From Actinomycetota bacterium (lineage in GTDB: Bacteria > Actinomycetota > Thermoleophilia > Gaiellales > Gaiellaceae): a DNA stretch of 18,165 nucleotides. The stretch lies in the NCBI GenBank assembly GCA_003136795.1, contig PLDP01000025.1:1-18165 (forward strand). The letters are read 5' to 3'. The position numbers and the translations under genes are program-made. Under the pieces are notes generated by a model. It made no database searches. It was not told where the DNA came from and saw only the letters and a program-made list of their open reading frames with translations. Of the stretch, positions 8,036-14,074 are shown in pieces (within the stretch, counting starts at the first letter, position 1; every line of letters begins with the position of its first letter).

Positions 8036-8069
8036 GAGCGCCCGGGAGACCGGGCGCTCTGGCCCTTTT
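8036..8069 (+). terminator. Rho-independent terminator after WxL paralogue 2
   Basis: GAGCGCCCGG (8036-8045) pairs perfectly with CCGGGCGCTC (8050-8059) around a four-base GAGA loop, which fits the stable GNRA tetraloop class. TTTT follows at 8066-8069. The stem begins 11 bases after the stop codon. Confidence 0.85.
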
Positions 8070-8110
8070 CCTACCCTTTCCCTCTCCCGGCCCCCCGGTC
8101 AGGGACGATG

Positions 8111-8695
8111 ATGCGGGTGGAGATGACGAAGACAGCGCTGATCGCGATGCTCGTAGTGGCCGCAGCCCTGCTCGCGGTCGCAGCCGCTCGCGCCGCGACC
8201 ACCGACACGATCACCGTCACCGCGGTCGTGACGGGCGGCGCGACGCTTTCGGTCGCCCCCAACGGCCCGCCGCCGACGTTCAACCTCACACTGAACGGCT
8301 CCGACCAGACGACGCCGTACACCTTGGGGGTGATCGTCGTCGACGCGCGTGGGCTCGCTTCGGGTGGCGGCTGGAACCTGACGATCACCTCGACACAGTT
8401 CAAGGACGCGACCACGCACACGTTCCCGACGACTGCCTCGACGATCACCGGGGTGACGACCGGCTGCGGGACGAACTCGACGTGCACGCTGCCCACCAAC
8501 AGCATCTCGAACACGAACCTCGCCGTGCCGGCGGCCACGGTCGCCCCGACAGCCGTCAAGTACCTCAATGCGGCAAATGCGACGGGGCTCGGCACGACGA
8601 ACGTCAATGCGACCGTCTCCGTCGCAGTGCCCGCGAACGTCTTCGCCGGCACGTACACGAGCACGGTCACCGTCTCGATCGTGTCCGGGCCGTGA
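8111..8695 (+). CDS. Secreted WxL-like surface protein, paralogue 3
   Basis: A 194-residue protein from the ATG at 8111, chosen because AGGGA lies 5 bases upstream; ATGs at 8108 and 8123 are in the same frame. The signal peptide is TALIAMLVVAAALLAVAAARA, ending near residue 28. The mature part has GSDQTTPY, then DARGLASGGGWNLTIT with W88-N-L90, a Cys pair C119/C125 in GCGTNSTC, KYLNAANATGLGT and the end FAGTYTSTVTVSIVSGP. It is longer than paralogues 1 and 2 through extra residues before the Trp and after the Cys pair. No terminator follows; the next gene begins 9 bases on, so it heads a three-gene transcript with paralogue 4 and the DUF916-like protein. This arrangement is that of a WxL protein made together with its membrane partner. 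Confidence 0.77.
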   Translation: MRVEMTKTALIAMLVVAAALLAVAAARAATTDTITVTAVVTGGATLSVAPNGPPPTFNLTLNGSDQTTPYTLGVIVVDARGLASGGGWNLTITSTQFKDATTHTFPTTASTITGVTTGCGTNSTCTLPTNSISNTNLAVPAATVAPTAVKYLNAANATGLGTTNVNATVSVAVPANVFAGTYTSTVTVSIVSGP

Positions 8696-8704
8696 GCTGA
8701 GCGA

Positions 8705-9187
8705 ATGCGCTGGCTGCTCGTGCTCATGGTCGCTCTCGTCGTGACACCGGCGGCCAACGCGACATTCTCGATCGCGATCACCGGCACGAAGGTCACCGCC
8801 CCGGGCATCACGCTCAACGGCGTCGATCAGACCTCGACGTTCACGGTCGCCGCCACCGAGACCAACACAGGCGGCGGCAACACCGCCGGCTGGAACGTGA
8901 CGGCAGCCTCGGCGACGCTCACCTCGGCCGGAAAGACACTCCCGGCGCTGGAGGTCACGACCGTGGCGCGGGGAAACTGCACCGGCACCGGCTGCGTCAA
9001 CCCGACCAACTCGATCACATGGCCGATCACGCTCAGCACCACCGCCCAGAAGATCTACAACGCCACCGCGGGCACCGGCAAGGGCACTGTGATCCTGACC
9101 GGCACCTACCAGGTGACCTATCCCGCGAACGCCCTCCCGGGCACCTACACCGCCGTCGTGACGCTGGCCACGGCAACGGGGCCGTAG
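8705..9187 (+). CDS. Secreted WxL-like surface protein, paralogue 4
   Basis: A 160-residue protein, the shortest of the four adjacent copies. The signal peptide is MRWLLVLMVALVVTPAANA. The family marks are present but drifted: GVDQTSTFTV, then TAGWNVTAAS with W63-N-V65 (Val in place of Leu), a Cys pair four residues apart instead of five (C92, C97), NPTNSI, KIYNATAGTGKG and the end LPGTYTAVVTLATATGP. A surface beta-sandwich is inferred. It sits between paralogue 3 (9-base gap) and the DUF916-like gene (10-base gap) with no terminator, so the three are probably one operon. The ribosome binding site is weak (GAGC near 8700), which suggests translation coupled to the gene upstream. Confidence 0.75.
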   Translation: MRWLLVLMVALVVTPAANATFSIAITGTKVTAPGITLNGVDQTSTFTVAATETNTGGGNTAGWNVTAASATLTSAGKTLPALEVTTVARGNCTGTGCVNPTNSITWPITLSTTAQKIYNATAGTGKGTVILTGTYQVTYPANALPGTYTAVVTLATATGP

Positions 9188-9197
9188 CATTCCCTTG

Positions 9198-10544
9198 ATG
9201 CGCCGCCTCGCCGCACTTGCCTTTGCCGGGCTCGTTCTCGCGCCCGCGGCTCACGCTGCGACCAAGGGCCCCGTCTTCGGCCTGCGCGCGGTCGGCAACA
9301 ACGAGCGCGGCTACTTCGTCTACACGCTGAGCGCGGGCGCCTCGCAGACGGGCGCGGTGATCGTCTCGAACGTCGGCACTGCGGCCGGCACGGTCAAGCT
9401 CTTCACCGCGGACGGGACGACGGGCACCACGACCGGCACCGTCTACGAGACGGACAAGCAGCCGACGCGTGCCGGGTCGTGGGTGACGCTCTCGGAGACG
9501 GCCGTGACGCTCGCTCCTGGCACCAGCAAGCGCGTTGCGTTCACGGTGCATGTGCCTGCGGGCACGACCGCGGGCCAATGGGTCGGCGGGATCGTCGCCG
9601 AGACCTCGCACAAGCTGACGGCCGCGAAGTCGAAGCAGAAGGCAAACGTCCAGATCAAGATCCGTGACCTGACGATCATCGCCGTCGAGTCGAACGTCCC
9701 AGGCCCGAGCAGAACCGGTTTCACGATCGGCAAGGTGACGACCGGCGGCCGGCGTGGCTTCCAGCAGGTCTTCGTGCATGTCGCGAACATCGGCAACGTG
9801 CTCGTGAAGCCGACGGGCCGGGCAACGATCTTCAACTCGAAGGGTGTGCTCGTCGAGACGCTGCCGTTCACGATGGACACGTTCCTGCCGCAGACGGCGA
9901 TCGACTATCCGATCCTCTTGAAGAAGGCCCTGGCCGCGGGCGACTACGTCGCGGCCGTGACGCTGCGGGTCCCCGGCGGCCAGACGGTGCACGCCAAGCC
10001 GTCTTTCTCGGTCTCGCAGGCGGATGTGAAGCAGGTGTTCACCTCGGCGAGCCCGACGCAGCCGCCACCGACCCTGGCGAGCTCGAGCAGTTCGTCGACG
10101 CCGTGGCCGCTGATTGGCGCTGCAGCGGGCGGGCTGCTCGTCGTCCTGCTGCTCCTCCTGTGGCTCCTGCGGCGCCGTAGGGACACGCCGGCGGCTGCGT
10201 TGCAGTCAGTCCTCGCCGCGGCCGCCGCCGAGGAGTCGAGCCTCCCGGAGCCGCCGACGGCGCCGGAGACCGCCGTGCCCGCGATGCCGGCCGAGCCCAT
10301 TGCGCCAATCGCGCCGGTCGCGCCCGTTGCAGCGCCGGCTCCGCCGCCGCCCGCCCCGGCGGGCTCGGAGCGCCCGGCCGCGTGCCGTCCGTACCACTTC
10401 TGGGAGGTCGCCTACGACCGGGGCCAGCTCGGCGGCGACGGCGTCTGGCGCTTCCCGCACCGCTGTCAGAACTGCGGCCTCGAACTGCTCGCGAGCGACG
10501 TCGCGGATGCGAGCGCCCAGGCCGACCGCCTCACTCCCTCCTAG
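9198..10544 (+). CDS. Membrane-anchored WxL-interacting protein (DUF916/DUF3324-like) with cytoplasmic Cys/His tail
   Basis: A 448-residue protein from the ATG at 9198 (a TTG directly before it is also possible). Domain order: signal peptide 1-21; an Ig-like beta domain about 24-140 with GYFVYTLSAGASQTGAVIVSN, SWVTLS and AGQWVGGIVAET; a second beta domain about 145-275 with VFVHVANIGNVLVKPTGRA; a Ser/Pro linker; a membrane helix about 305-325 followed by RRRRD; then an Ala/Pro-rich cytoplasmic segment. This is the layout of Firmicutes DUF916-DUF3324 proteins, which hold WxL proteins and peptidoglycan. Unusually, it ends in a Cys/His-rich module (CRPYHFW, then HRCQNCGLEL) that looks like a small zinc ribbon (Cys near 396, 423, 426; His near 400, 421). 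It closes the operon with paralogues 3 and 4. Domain assignment is by pattern only. Confidence 0.78.
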   Translation: MRRLAALAFAGLVLAPAAHAATKGPVFGLRAVGNNERGYFVYTLSAGASQTGAVIVSNVGTAAGTVKLFTADGTTGTTTGTVYETDKQPTRAGSWVTLSETAVTLAPGTSKRVAFTVHVPAGTTAGQWVGGIVAETSHKLTAAKSKQKANVQIKIRDLTIIAVESNVPGPSRTGFTIGKVTTGGRRGFQQVFVHVANIGNVLVKPTGRATIFNSKGVLVETLPFTMDTFLPQTAIDYPILLKKALAAGDYVAAVTLRVPGGQTVHAKPSFSVSQADVKQVFTSASPTQPPPTLASSSSSSTPWPLIGAAAGGLLVVLLLLLWLLRRRRDTPAAALQSVLAAAAAEESSLPEPPTAPETAVPAMPAEPIAPIAPVAPVAAPAPPPPAPAGSERPAACRPYHFWEVAYDRGQLGGDGVWRFPHRCQNCGLELLASDVADASAQADRLTPS

Positions 10545-10579
10545 AACCAGCGTTACAACTGCTCTGGACTCCCCCCGAA

Positions 10580-10599
10580 GGGTGATGCACTATTCACCC
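10580..10599 (+). promoter_or_regulatory. Hairpin upstream of WxL paralogue 5 sharing a 14-base motif with the paralogue 2 leader
   Basis: GGGTGA (10580-10585) pairs with TCACCC (10594-10599) around an 8-base loop. The bases GGGTGATGCAC-x-AT are also found at 7450-7463 in the leader of WxL paralogue 2, where they form part of the inverted repeat. No T-run follows, so it is not a clear terminator for the gene ending at 10544. It is more likely a leader element or regulator site. Confidence 0.4.
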
Positions 10600-10637
10600 G
10601 TACGAGGGAGGAGGGCACACTGGCGGTGGCACGGGCT

Positions 10638-10652
10638 TACCCAACTTGGGTA
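10638..10652. promoter_or_regulatory. Perfect 7-1-7 palindrome, probable operator
   Basis: TACCCAA and TTGGGTA are separated by one C, 50 bases upstream of the ATG at 10703. The half-site is partly repeated downstream as CTTGGGAAT at 10668-10676, 23 bases after CTTGGGTAT at 10645-10653. Inverted heptamers of this kind suit a dimeric regulator, for example a LuxR/NarL-type response regulator. The regulator is not encoded in this window. Confidence 0.5.
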
Positions 10653-10702
10653 TGGGACGGATCCCGGCTTGGGAATAGCTTGCCGTGCTCCGAGGCCTCA
10701 CG

Positions 10703-11122
10703 ATGAGACAGGTGCTGCGGCGCGCGATCAGCGTTTCGATCCTGGCTCTGCTTCTGGCGGGCCCGGCCGGCGCGGGCACAATCGTCGTCAAGCTGACCTT
10801 CGTGCCCGGGAAGCTCAGCATGAAGGCCGTGCCGGCGACCATCGCCCCCGGAGCAACGGTCTCCGTGCCGCTGACGATCGCCGACGGCCGCGGCAACGGG
10901 AGCGGCTGGACGCTGAAGGTCGCCGGCTCGTCGACCGTCAACGTCGTCTCGATCACGGCGACCTGCGCCGCCAACTCGACCTGCACGCTGCCTTCCGAGA
11001 TCGGCGCCCCGTCGGGCGTCACGGTGCTCCGGGCTGCGAAGGGCACCGGCATGGGCGTGATGAACCTCGTCGTCACGCTCCGCTCGACCTCGAAGACCGC
11101 GGTCTCGTTCACCGTCTCGTAA
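10703..11122 (+). CDS. Secreted WxL-like protein, divergent paralogue 5
   Basis: A 139-residue protein. I chose the ATG at 10703, with GAGG 7 bases upstream; a GTG at 10685 would add six residues and has no good ribosome binding site. The signal peptide is about 1-24 (ISVSILALLLAGPAGA). The mature part keeps DGRGNGSGWTLKVAG (W69-T-L71) and a Cys pair C88/C94 in TCAANSTC, closest to paralogue 3 (GCGTNSTC), then AKGTGMGVM. It lacks the GTYTS-x-VTL strand and the Gly-Pro end, closing instead with KTAVSFTVS. So it is either a truncated or a specialised member. It has its own upstream palindrome and lies 28 bases ahead of the GT-C gene, with no terminator seen between them. Confidence 0.68.
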   Translation: MRQVLRRAISVSILALLLAGPAGAGTIVVKLTFVPGKLSMKAVPATIAPGATVSVPLTIADGRGNGSGWTLKVAGSSTVNVVSITATCAANSTCTLPSEIGAPSGVTVLRAAKGTGMGVMNLVVTLRSTSKTAVSFTVS

Positions 11123-11150
11123 GCCCGGCGCTGTAGCCTCCGGCGCGACC

Positions 11151-12596
11151 GTGAGCGCCGCCGACTCCCAGTGGCCCGCCTGGCTTCGCCGTCACACGGG
11201 CGTCGAGCTCCTCGGCCCACCGCGGCTCTTCTTCGCGTGGCTGACGATCGCGCTCTCGCTGCTGATGATCGTCTACGTCGGCGCGTGGAACGCGGCGAAG
11301 TACCCGATCGTGCTCGGCTACGACGCGCAGCCGAACGCGGCGTACGCCCACTTCCTGCTCGACAAACACCGCCTTCCAACACCCGACGAGTCAGGAGAGT
11401 CGAACCAGCCGCCGGCGTACTACTTCTTCGCCGGCGTCGCCTCGCGCGCTGGACACGAGATCTTCGGCTGGCTCGAGGCGCGACCGTTCACCGCCCAGCT
11501 GCCCGAGGCCTCCTACCGCGGCGCGCAGATCCTCAACGTGGTGCTCGTGTTCCTGACCGCGCTCTGCGTACTGTGGCTCGCGCGCGGCGTGGCCCCGGAT
11601 CGACCATGGGTCTGGGCCGCGAGCGTGGGCTTCTTCGCGTTCCTGCCGGTGGTGTCCAAGGTCGAGGCGATGTTCCACCCGGAGAACCTCAACATGCTTT
11701 GCTCGGCAGCGGCGATTGCGTCGCTCACCCACATGTTCGTACGGCGGCGATTCCGCCTCCGGCTGATGATTCTGTTCGGGCTCGCGGTTGGGATCGGACT
11801 TGCCACGCGCCTCTCCATGATCTTCGTGATCACAGCGCTGATCGTCGGGTCGGGGATCGCGATCACCGATCCGCGAATCAGACGGCTGTTTCCGTGGAAG
11901 CGCGTCGCTGTGGTCGCGGCAGCTGTCGTCCTCCTCGCGACGCCGTGGGTTGCCTACCGCGCGATCGTCCAGCACAGCGGGCCGTTCAATCAGACGAGCG
12001 AGCTGATTCGCGCCGCGCTGAACCCTCGCCAACATCTCTTGGCAGACAAGGTCACGAGTCACGCCCAGTTCTTCGATCTGTCCCCGAAGGTGTTCACAGA
12101 ACCCTGGCGCTCGAACTTCAAGAATCAGGCAGCGAGCGAAACCTACGTGGAGATTTGGGGGGACTGGCTGGGAGCCTTCGCCTGGTCGGGGTACTCCCCG
12201 GCACCGTCCCCGGCAGCGCAGCGCATCCTCAAGGATCAGAGCTACATCGGTGTGCTCCCAACGGCCCTGGCGATTCTCGGTTGGTTCGTGCTGCTGTGGC
12301 TGGCCTTCACACGCAGGCCGGAACTCGGACCGGTGGCAGTCCTTCCGATCTTCGCGGTCGGCGGATATCTCTTCCGGTCGTACGTAGCCCTATCCCACGA
12401 CGGCGACCTGCTAAAGGCGGCGTACGCGTTGAACAGCGCGCCGGTGTGGGCGCTCGGCTTCGGTGTCGCGACTGCGTGGCTCGCCACGCGATCGCGGCTT
12501 GCCCGCTACGGGATGGTCGCGTTGTTCGTGATCTTCGCCGTCCTCGAGCTCCGGTTCACGATGTACGGCATCCGCGATCAGGTTCCGATCTTCTAG
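11151..12596 (+). CDS. GT-C fold membrane glycosyltransferase (GT39/ArnT-like)
   Basis: A 481-residue polytopic membrane protein with about ten to eleven hydrophobic segments. After the first membrane helix (about 26-45) comes an outer loop with YPIVLGYDAQPN, then SNQPPAYYFF. The Asp in the first loop and the QPPxYY stretch before the next helix are features of GT-C enzymes, which use polyprenyl-phosphate sugars on the outer membrane face. A long outer loop at about 285-350 (FFDLSPKVFTEPW, WGDWLGAFAWSGYSP) may bind the acceptor. The start is GTG. The protein ends VLELRFTMYGIRDQVPIF; this ending recurs in a relic at 13922-14074. A GT4-like gene follows 11 bases later. The sugar and acceptor are unknown. 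Confidence 0.78.
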   Translation: MSAADSQWPAWLRRHTGVELLGPPRLFFAWLTIALSLLMIVYVGAWNAAKYPIVLGYDAQPNAAYAHFLLDKHRLPTPDESGESNQPPAYYFFAGVASRAGHEIFGWLEARPFTAQLPEASYRGAQILNVVLVFLTALCVLWLARGVAPDRPWVWAASVGFFAFLPVVSKVEAMFHPENLNMLCSAAAIASLTHMFVRRRFRLRLMILFGLAVGIGLATRLSMIFVITALIVGSGIAITDPRIRRLFPWKRVAVVAAAVVLLATPWVAYRAIVQHSGPFNQTSELIRAALNPRQHLLADKVTSHAQFFDLSPKVFTEPWRSNFKNQAASETYVEIWGDWLGAFAWSGYSPAPSPAAQRILKDQSYIGVLPTALAILGWFVLLWLAFTRRPELGPVAVLPIFAVGGYLFRSYVALSHDGDLLKAAYALNSAPVWALGFGVATAWLATRSRLARYGMVALFVIFAVLELRFTMYGIRDQVPIF

Positions 12597-12607
12597 GTTG
12601 GAGAGCG

Positions 12608-13747
12608 ATGCCCGACAACAACCAGACGGTTCGCCCGATCACCGTCGGAATCGGCACACGCTCGTACAACGCCACCTACAGCTATGCCGGGCTCGCGCCT
12701 CCCGGCGTCCGGTTCGTGCGTGCCATGCGATTGCCGCTGAACCGCAGCTGGCCGGAGTCGCTGACCGCACGAAACACGTACGTTCCGCTCGATCCGCGCC
12801 TCGATCTTCTCCACTTGATGAACGGTGTTGTTGCGCTTGGCTGGCCGACGCCATGGGTTACGAGCTTCGAGTCAATGATCCCGCGTCTCGACGCACGCCA
12901 CGAAGAGAGCCGCCTCCGCTCAGCGCTCGTAAACCGCCTCCTGTCGCCGCGCTGCAGGTTGCTGATCGCATGGTCCGAGCACGCTCGATCTTGGCTTGGA
13001 GCGATCCATGACGATGAAACCGCAGCGTTGCTCCGACAGAAGACCGTGGTCTTCACCGGTTCAACCGGGCCAGCCGTAAGCGAGCCCAAGCTGCTCGAAC
13101 TCCCCCTACGCGTCGCGTTCGTTGGCGGCGCACTTCTGGCGAAGGGAGGAGTCGCGCTCCTGCGAGCGGCAAAGCGAGCCGCCGATACTCATCTGCCGGT
13201 GGAAATCACGATGGTGGGATCCCCGGACCGCTTGACCGAGGTGACTCCGCCCGCCGAGCTGTATCGCGAGGAGGCGCGATCCCTGCTTCGCTACGTCACG
13301 TCGATCGAGCAGCTTTCCGAGGCCGATACGCGACAGTTGATCGAAACAAGTCACGTCCTGGTTCTCCCGTCGCTTCAGGAGACACTGGGTTGGGTGACGC
13401 TCGAGGCGATGCAACGGGCAACGGTCCCGATTGTTGCGGGAATCGCCGCCCAGCCAGAGCTCGTAGGCAGCTCCGGCATCGTCCTACCGATTCCGATCGG
13501 CGAACTCGGGCGGTGGCGCGGGCTGGATCTCGTCGGTCGCGAACGCGAAGCCGTTACGCGCGAGACACTCGACGGGCTTGCAGACACCATTTACGCGGCA
13601 CTGGAACAACTCGTCGACGATCCAGACCGGTACGCCCAACTGAGCAGTGCGACGCTGGATGAGTATCGAAGGCGGTTTTCGCCGGACGAGGCGAGTCGCC
13701 GACTTCGATCGCTCTACGATCGCGCGCTCAACCTGCCGCAGGCGTGA
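12608..13747 (+). CDS. GT4-like glycosyltransferase (GT-B fold), cargo gene 1
   Basis: A 379-residue protein from the ATG at 12608. The frame stays open upstream, but that part lies inside the GT-C gene. The N-terminal half is divergent (VGIGTRSYNATYSYAGLAPPGVRF, then DLLHLMNGVVALGWP). The C-terminal donor domain is recognisable: LRVAFVGGALLAKGGVALLRA, VEITMVGSP, SHVLVLPSLQETLGWVTLEAM with the E-x7-E pair at E258/E266, and IVAGIAAQPELVGSSGIVLPIP. It probably transfers a sugar from a nucleotide donor during assembly of the same glycan. Its codon use is less GC-biased than that of the flanking genes. Only one base separates its stop from the GT2-tail relic at 13749, the same arrangement as FkbM against the intact GT2, which suggests it sits in a swappable cargo slot. 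Confidence 0.8.
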   Translation: MPDNNQTVRPITVGIGTRSYNATYSYAGLAPPGVRFVRAMRLPLNRSWPESLTARNTYVPLDPRLDLLHLMNGVVALGWPTPWVTSFESMIPRLDARHEESRLRSALVNRLLSPRCRLLIAWSEHARSWLGAIHDDETAALLRQKTVVFTGSTGPAVSEPKLLELPLRVAFVGGALLAKGGVALLRAAKRAADTHLPVEITMVGSPDRLTEVTPPAELYREEARSLLRYVTSIEQLSEADTRQLIETSHVLVLPSLQETLGWVTLEAMQRATVPIVAGIAAQPELVGSSGIVLPIPIGELGRWRGLDLVGREREAVTRETLDGLADTIYAALEQLVDDPDRYAQLSSATLDEYRRRFSPDEASRRLRSLYDRALNLPQA

Positions 13748-13748
13748 T

Positions 13749-13787
13749 TCAGCGCAGATCCTTGTTCGACTCCATGGGGATGGCCAT
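13749..13787 (-). pseudogene. Relic of the 3' end of a GT2 gene (second copy of the 14868-15809 tail)
   Basis: On the minus strand this reads M-A-I-P-M-E-S-N-K-D-L-R-stop. The intact GT2 ends M-W-F-D-M-E-S-N-K-D-L-R-stop. At DNA level 13751-13776 matches 14870-14895 at 24 of 26 bases, in the same orientation and in the same place relative to the cargo gene's stop. Upstream of the ATG-GAG-TCG codons the similarity fades and no longer open frame continues. This is best read as the leftover tail of a deleted GT2 copy. Confidence 0.75.
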
Positions 13788-13789
13788 GG

Positions 13790-13819
13790 ATGTCGCCCGA
13801 TGTCGTCTCATGTCGCTCT
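13790..13819. repeat. Three tandem 10-base repeats (ATGTCGYYYB)
   Basis: ATGTCGCCCG, ATGTCGTCTC and ATGTCGCTCT follow each other with a period of one helical turn. They lie just past the GT2 relic, in the 323-base stretch without an intact gene. They could be a regulator site or slippage product at the deletion junction. Confidence 0.5.
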
Positions 13820-13851
13820 CGGGTTTCGGACGGGCGTCGCGTAAATACGAC

Positions 13852-13871
13852 ACGTCACGTTACGTCACGTT
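13852..13871. repeat. Two tandem 10-base repeats (ACGTCACGTT)
   Basis: The decamer ACGTCACGTT is repeated exactly, back to back, and followed by the looser match CTGACGCCACG. TAAATA lies just before (13842-13847) and might be a -10 box. Helix-phased direct repeats are the kind of site used by OmpR/PhoB-type regulators, so this may control the FkbM transcript. Function is inference. Confidence 0.45.
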
Positions 13872-13894
13872 CTGACGCCACGTGCCACCGTCTG

Positions 13895-13913
13895 GATTTG
13901 CACGCGATTTGCA
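13895..13913. repeat. GATTTGCA direct repeat with 11-base period
   Basis: GATTTGCA occurs at 13895-13902 and again at 13906-13913. The second copy runs into AGGAGG (13913-13918), a perfect ribosome binding site just before GTG at 13922. The phased spacing again suggests a regulator or translational control site. Confidence 0.4.
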
Positions 13914-13921
13914 GGAGGCCC

Positions 13922-14074
13922 GTGGCGCCGGCGGTAATCTCTCGCGATGCCGGCTTCGCCCTGTTCGAGGAATACGCCGGGAAGGTGGAGCGCCACCTTC
14001 TCGCCGCCCTCGCTCTCCTCGAACTACGGTTTACGATGTACGGAGTCCGTGACGGTCGACCTGTCTTCTCGTGA
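13922..14074 (+). pseudogene. Relic of the 3' end of a GT-C gene (50-codon open frame)
   Basis: This frame ends LLELRFTMYGVRDGRPVFS. The intact GT-C protein at 11151 ends VLELRFTMYGIRDQVPIF, so LELRFTMYG-[IV]-RD matches at 11 of 12 residues, and DNA similarity is clear at 14017-14051. Homology is not evident before the LEL segment. The frame starts at GTG 13922, with AGGAGG only 3 bases upstream, and could be translated as a 50-residue product. Its TGA overlaps the FkbM GTG by 3 bases in the string GTGA, which fits translational coupling in the former GT-C/FkbM pair. I read it as a gene tail left by deletion; a genuine small protein with one hydrophobic stretch is the alternative. Confidence 0.65.

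Noticed and set aside
8071..9992. Minus-strand open frames across the WxL genes
   Set aside because: Val/Ala/Thr or Arg-rich antisense shadows without ribosome binding sites or domains; the plus-strand paralogues are mutually conserved.
11171..12607. Upstream extension of the frame of the 12608 glycosyltransferase
   Set aside because: It lies wholly inside the GT-C gene in another frame and is Arg-rich; the glycosyltransferase begins sensibly at ATG 12608.
13790..13913. Possible CRISPR array
   Set aside because: Repeats are only 8-10 bases, have no spacers of constant length and no cas genes are nearby.
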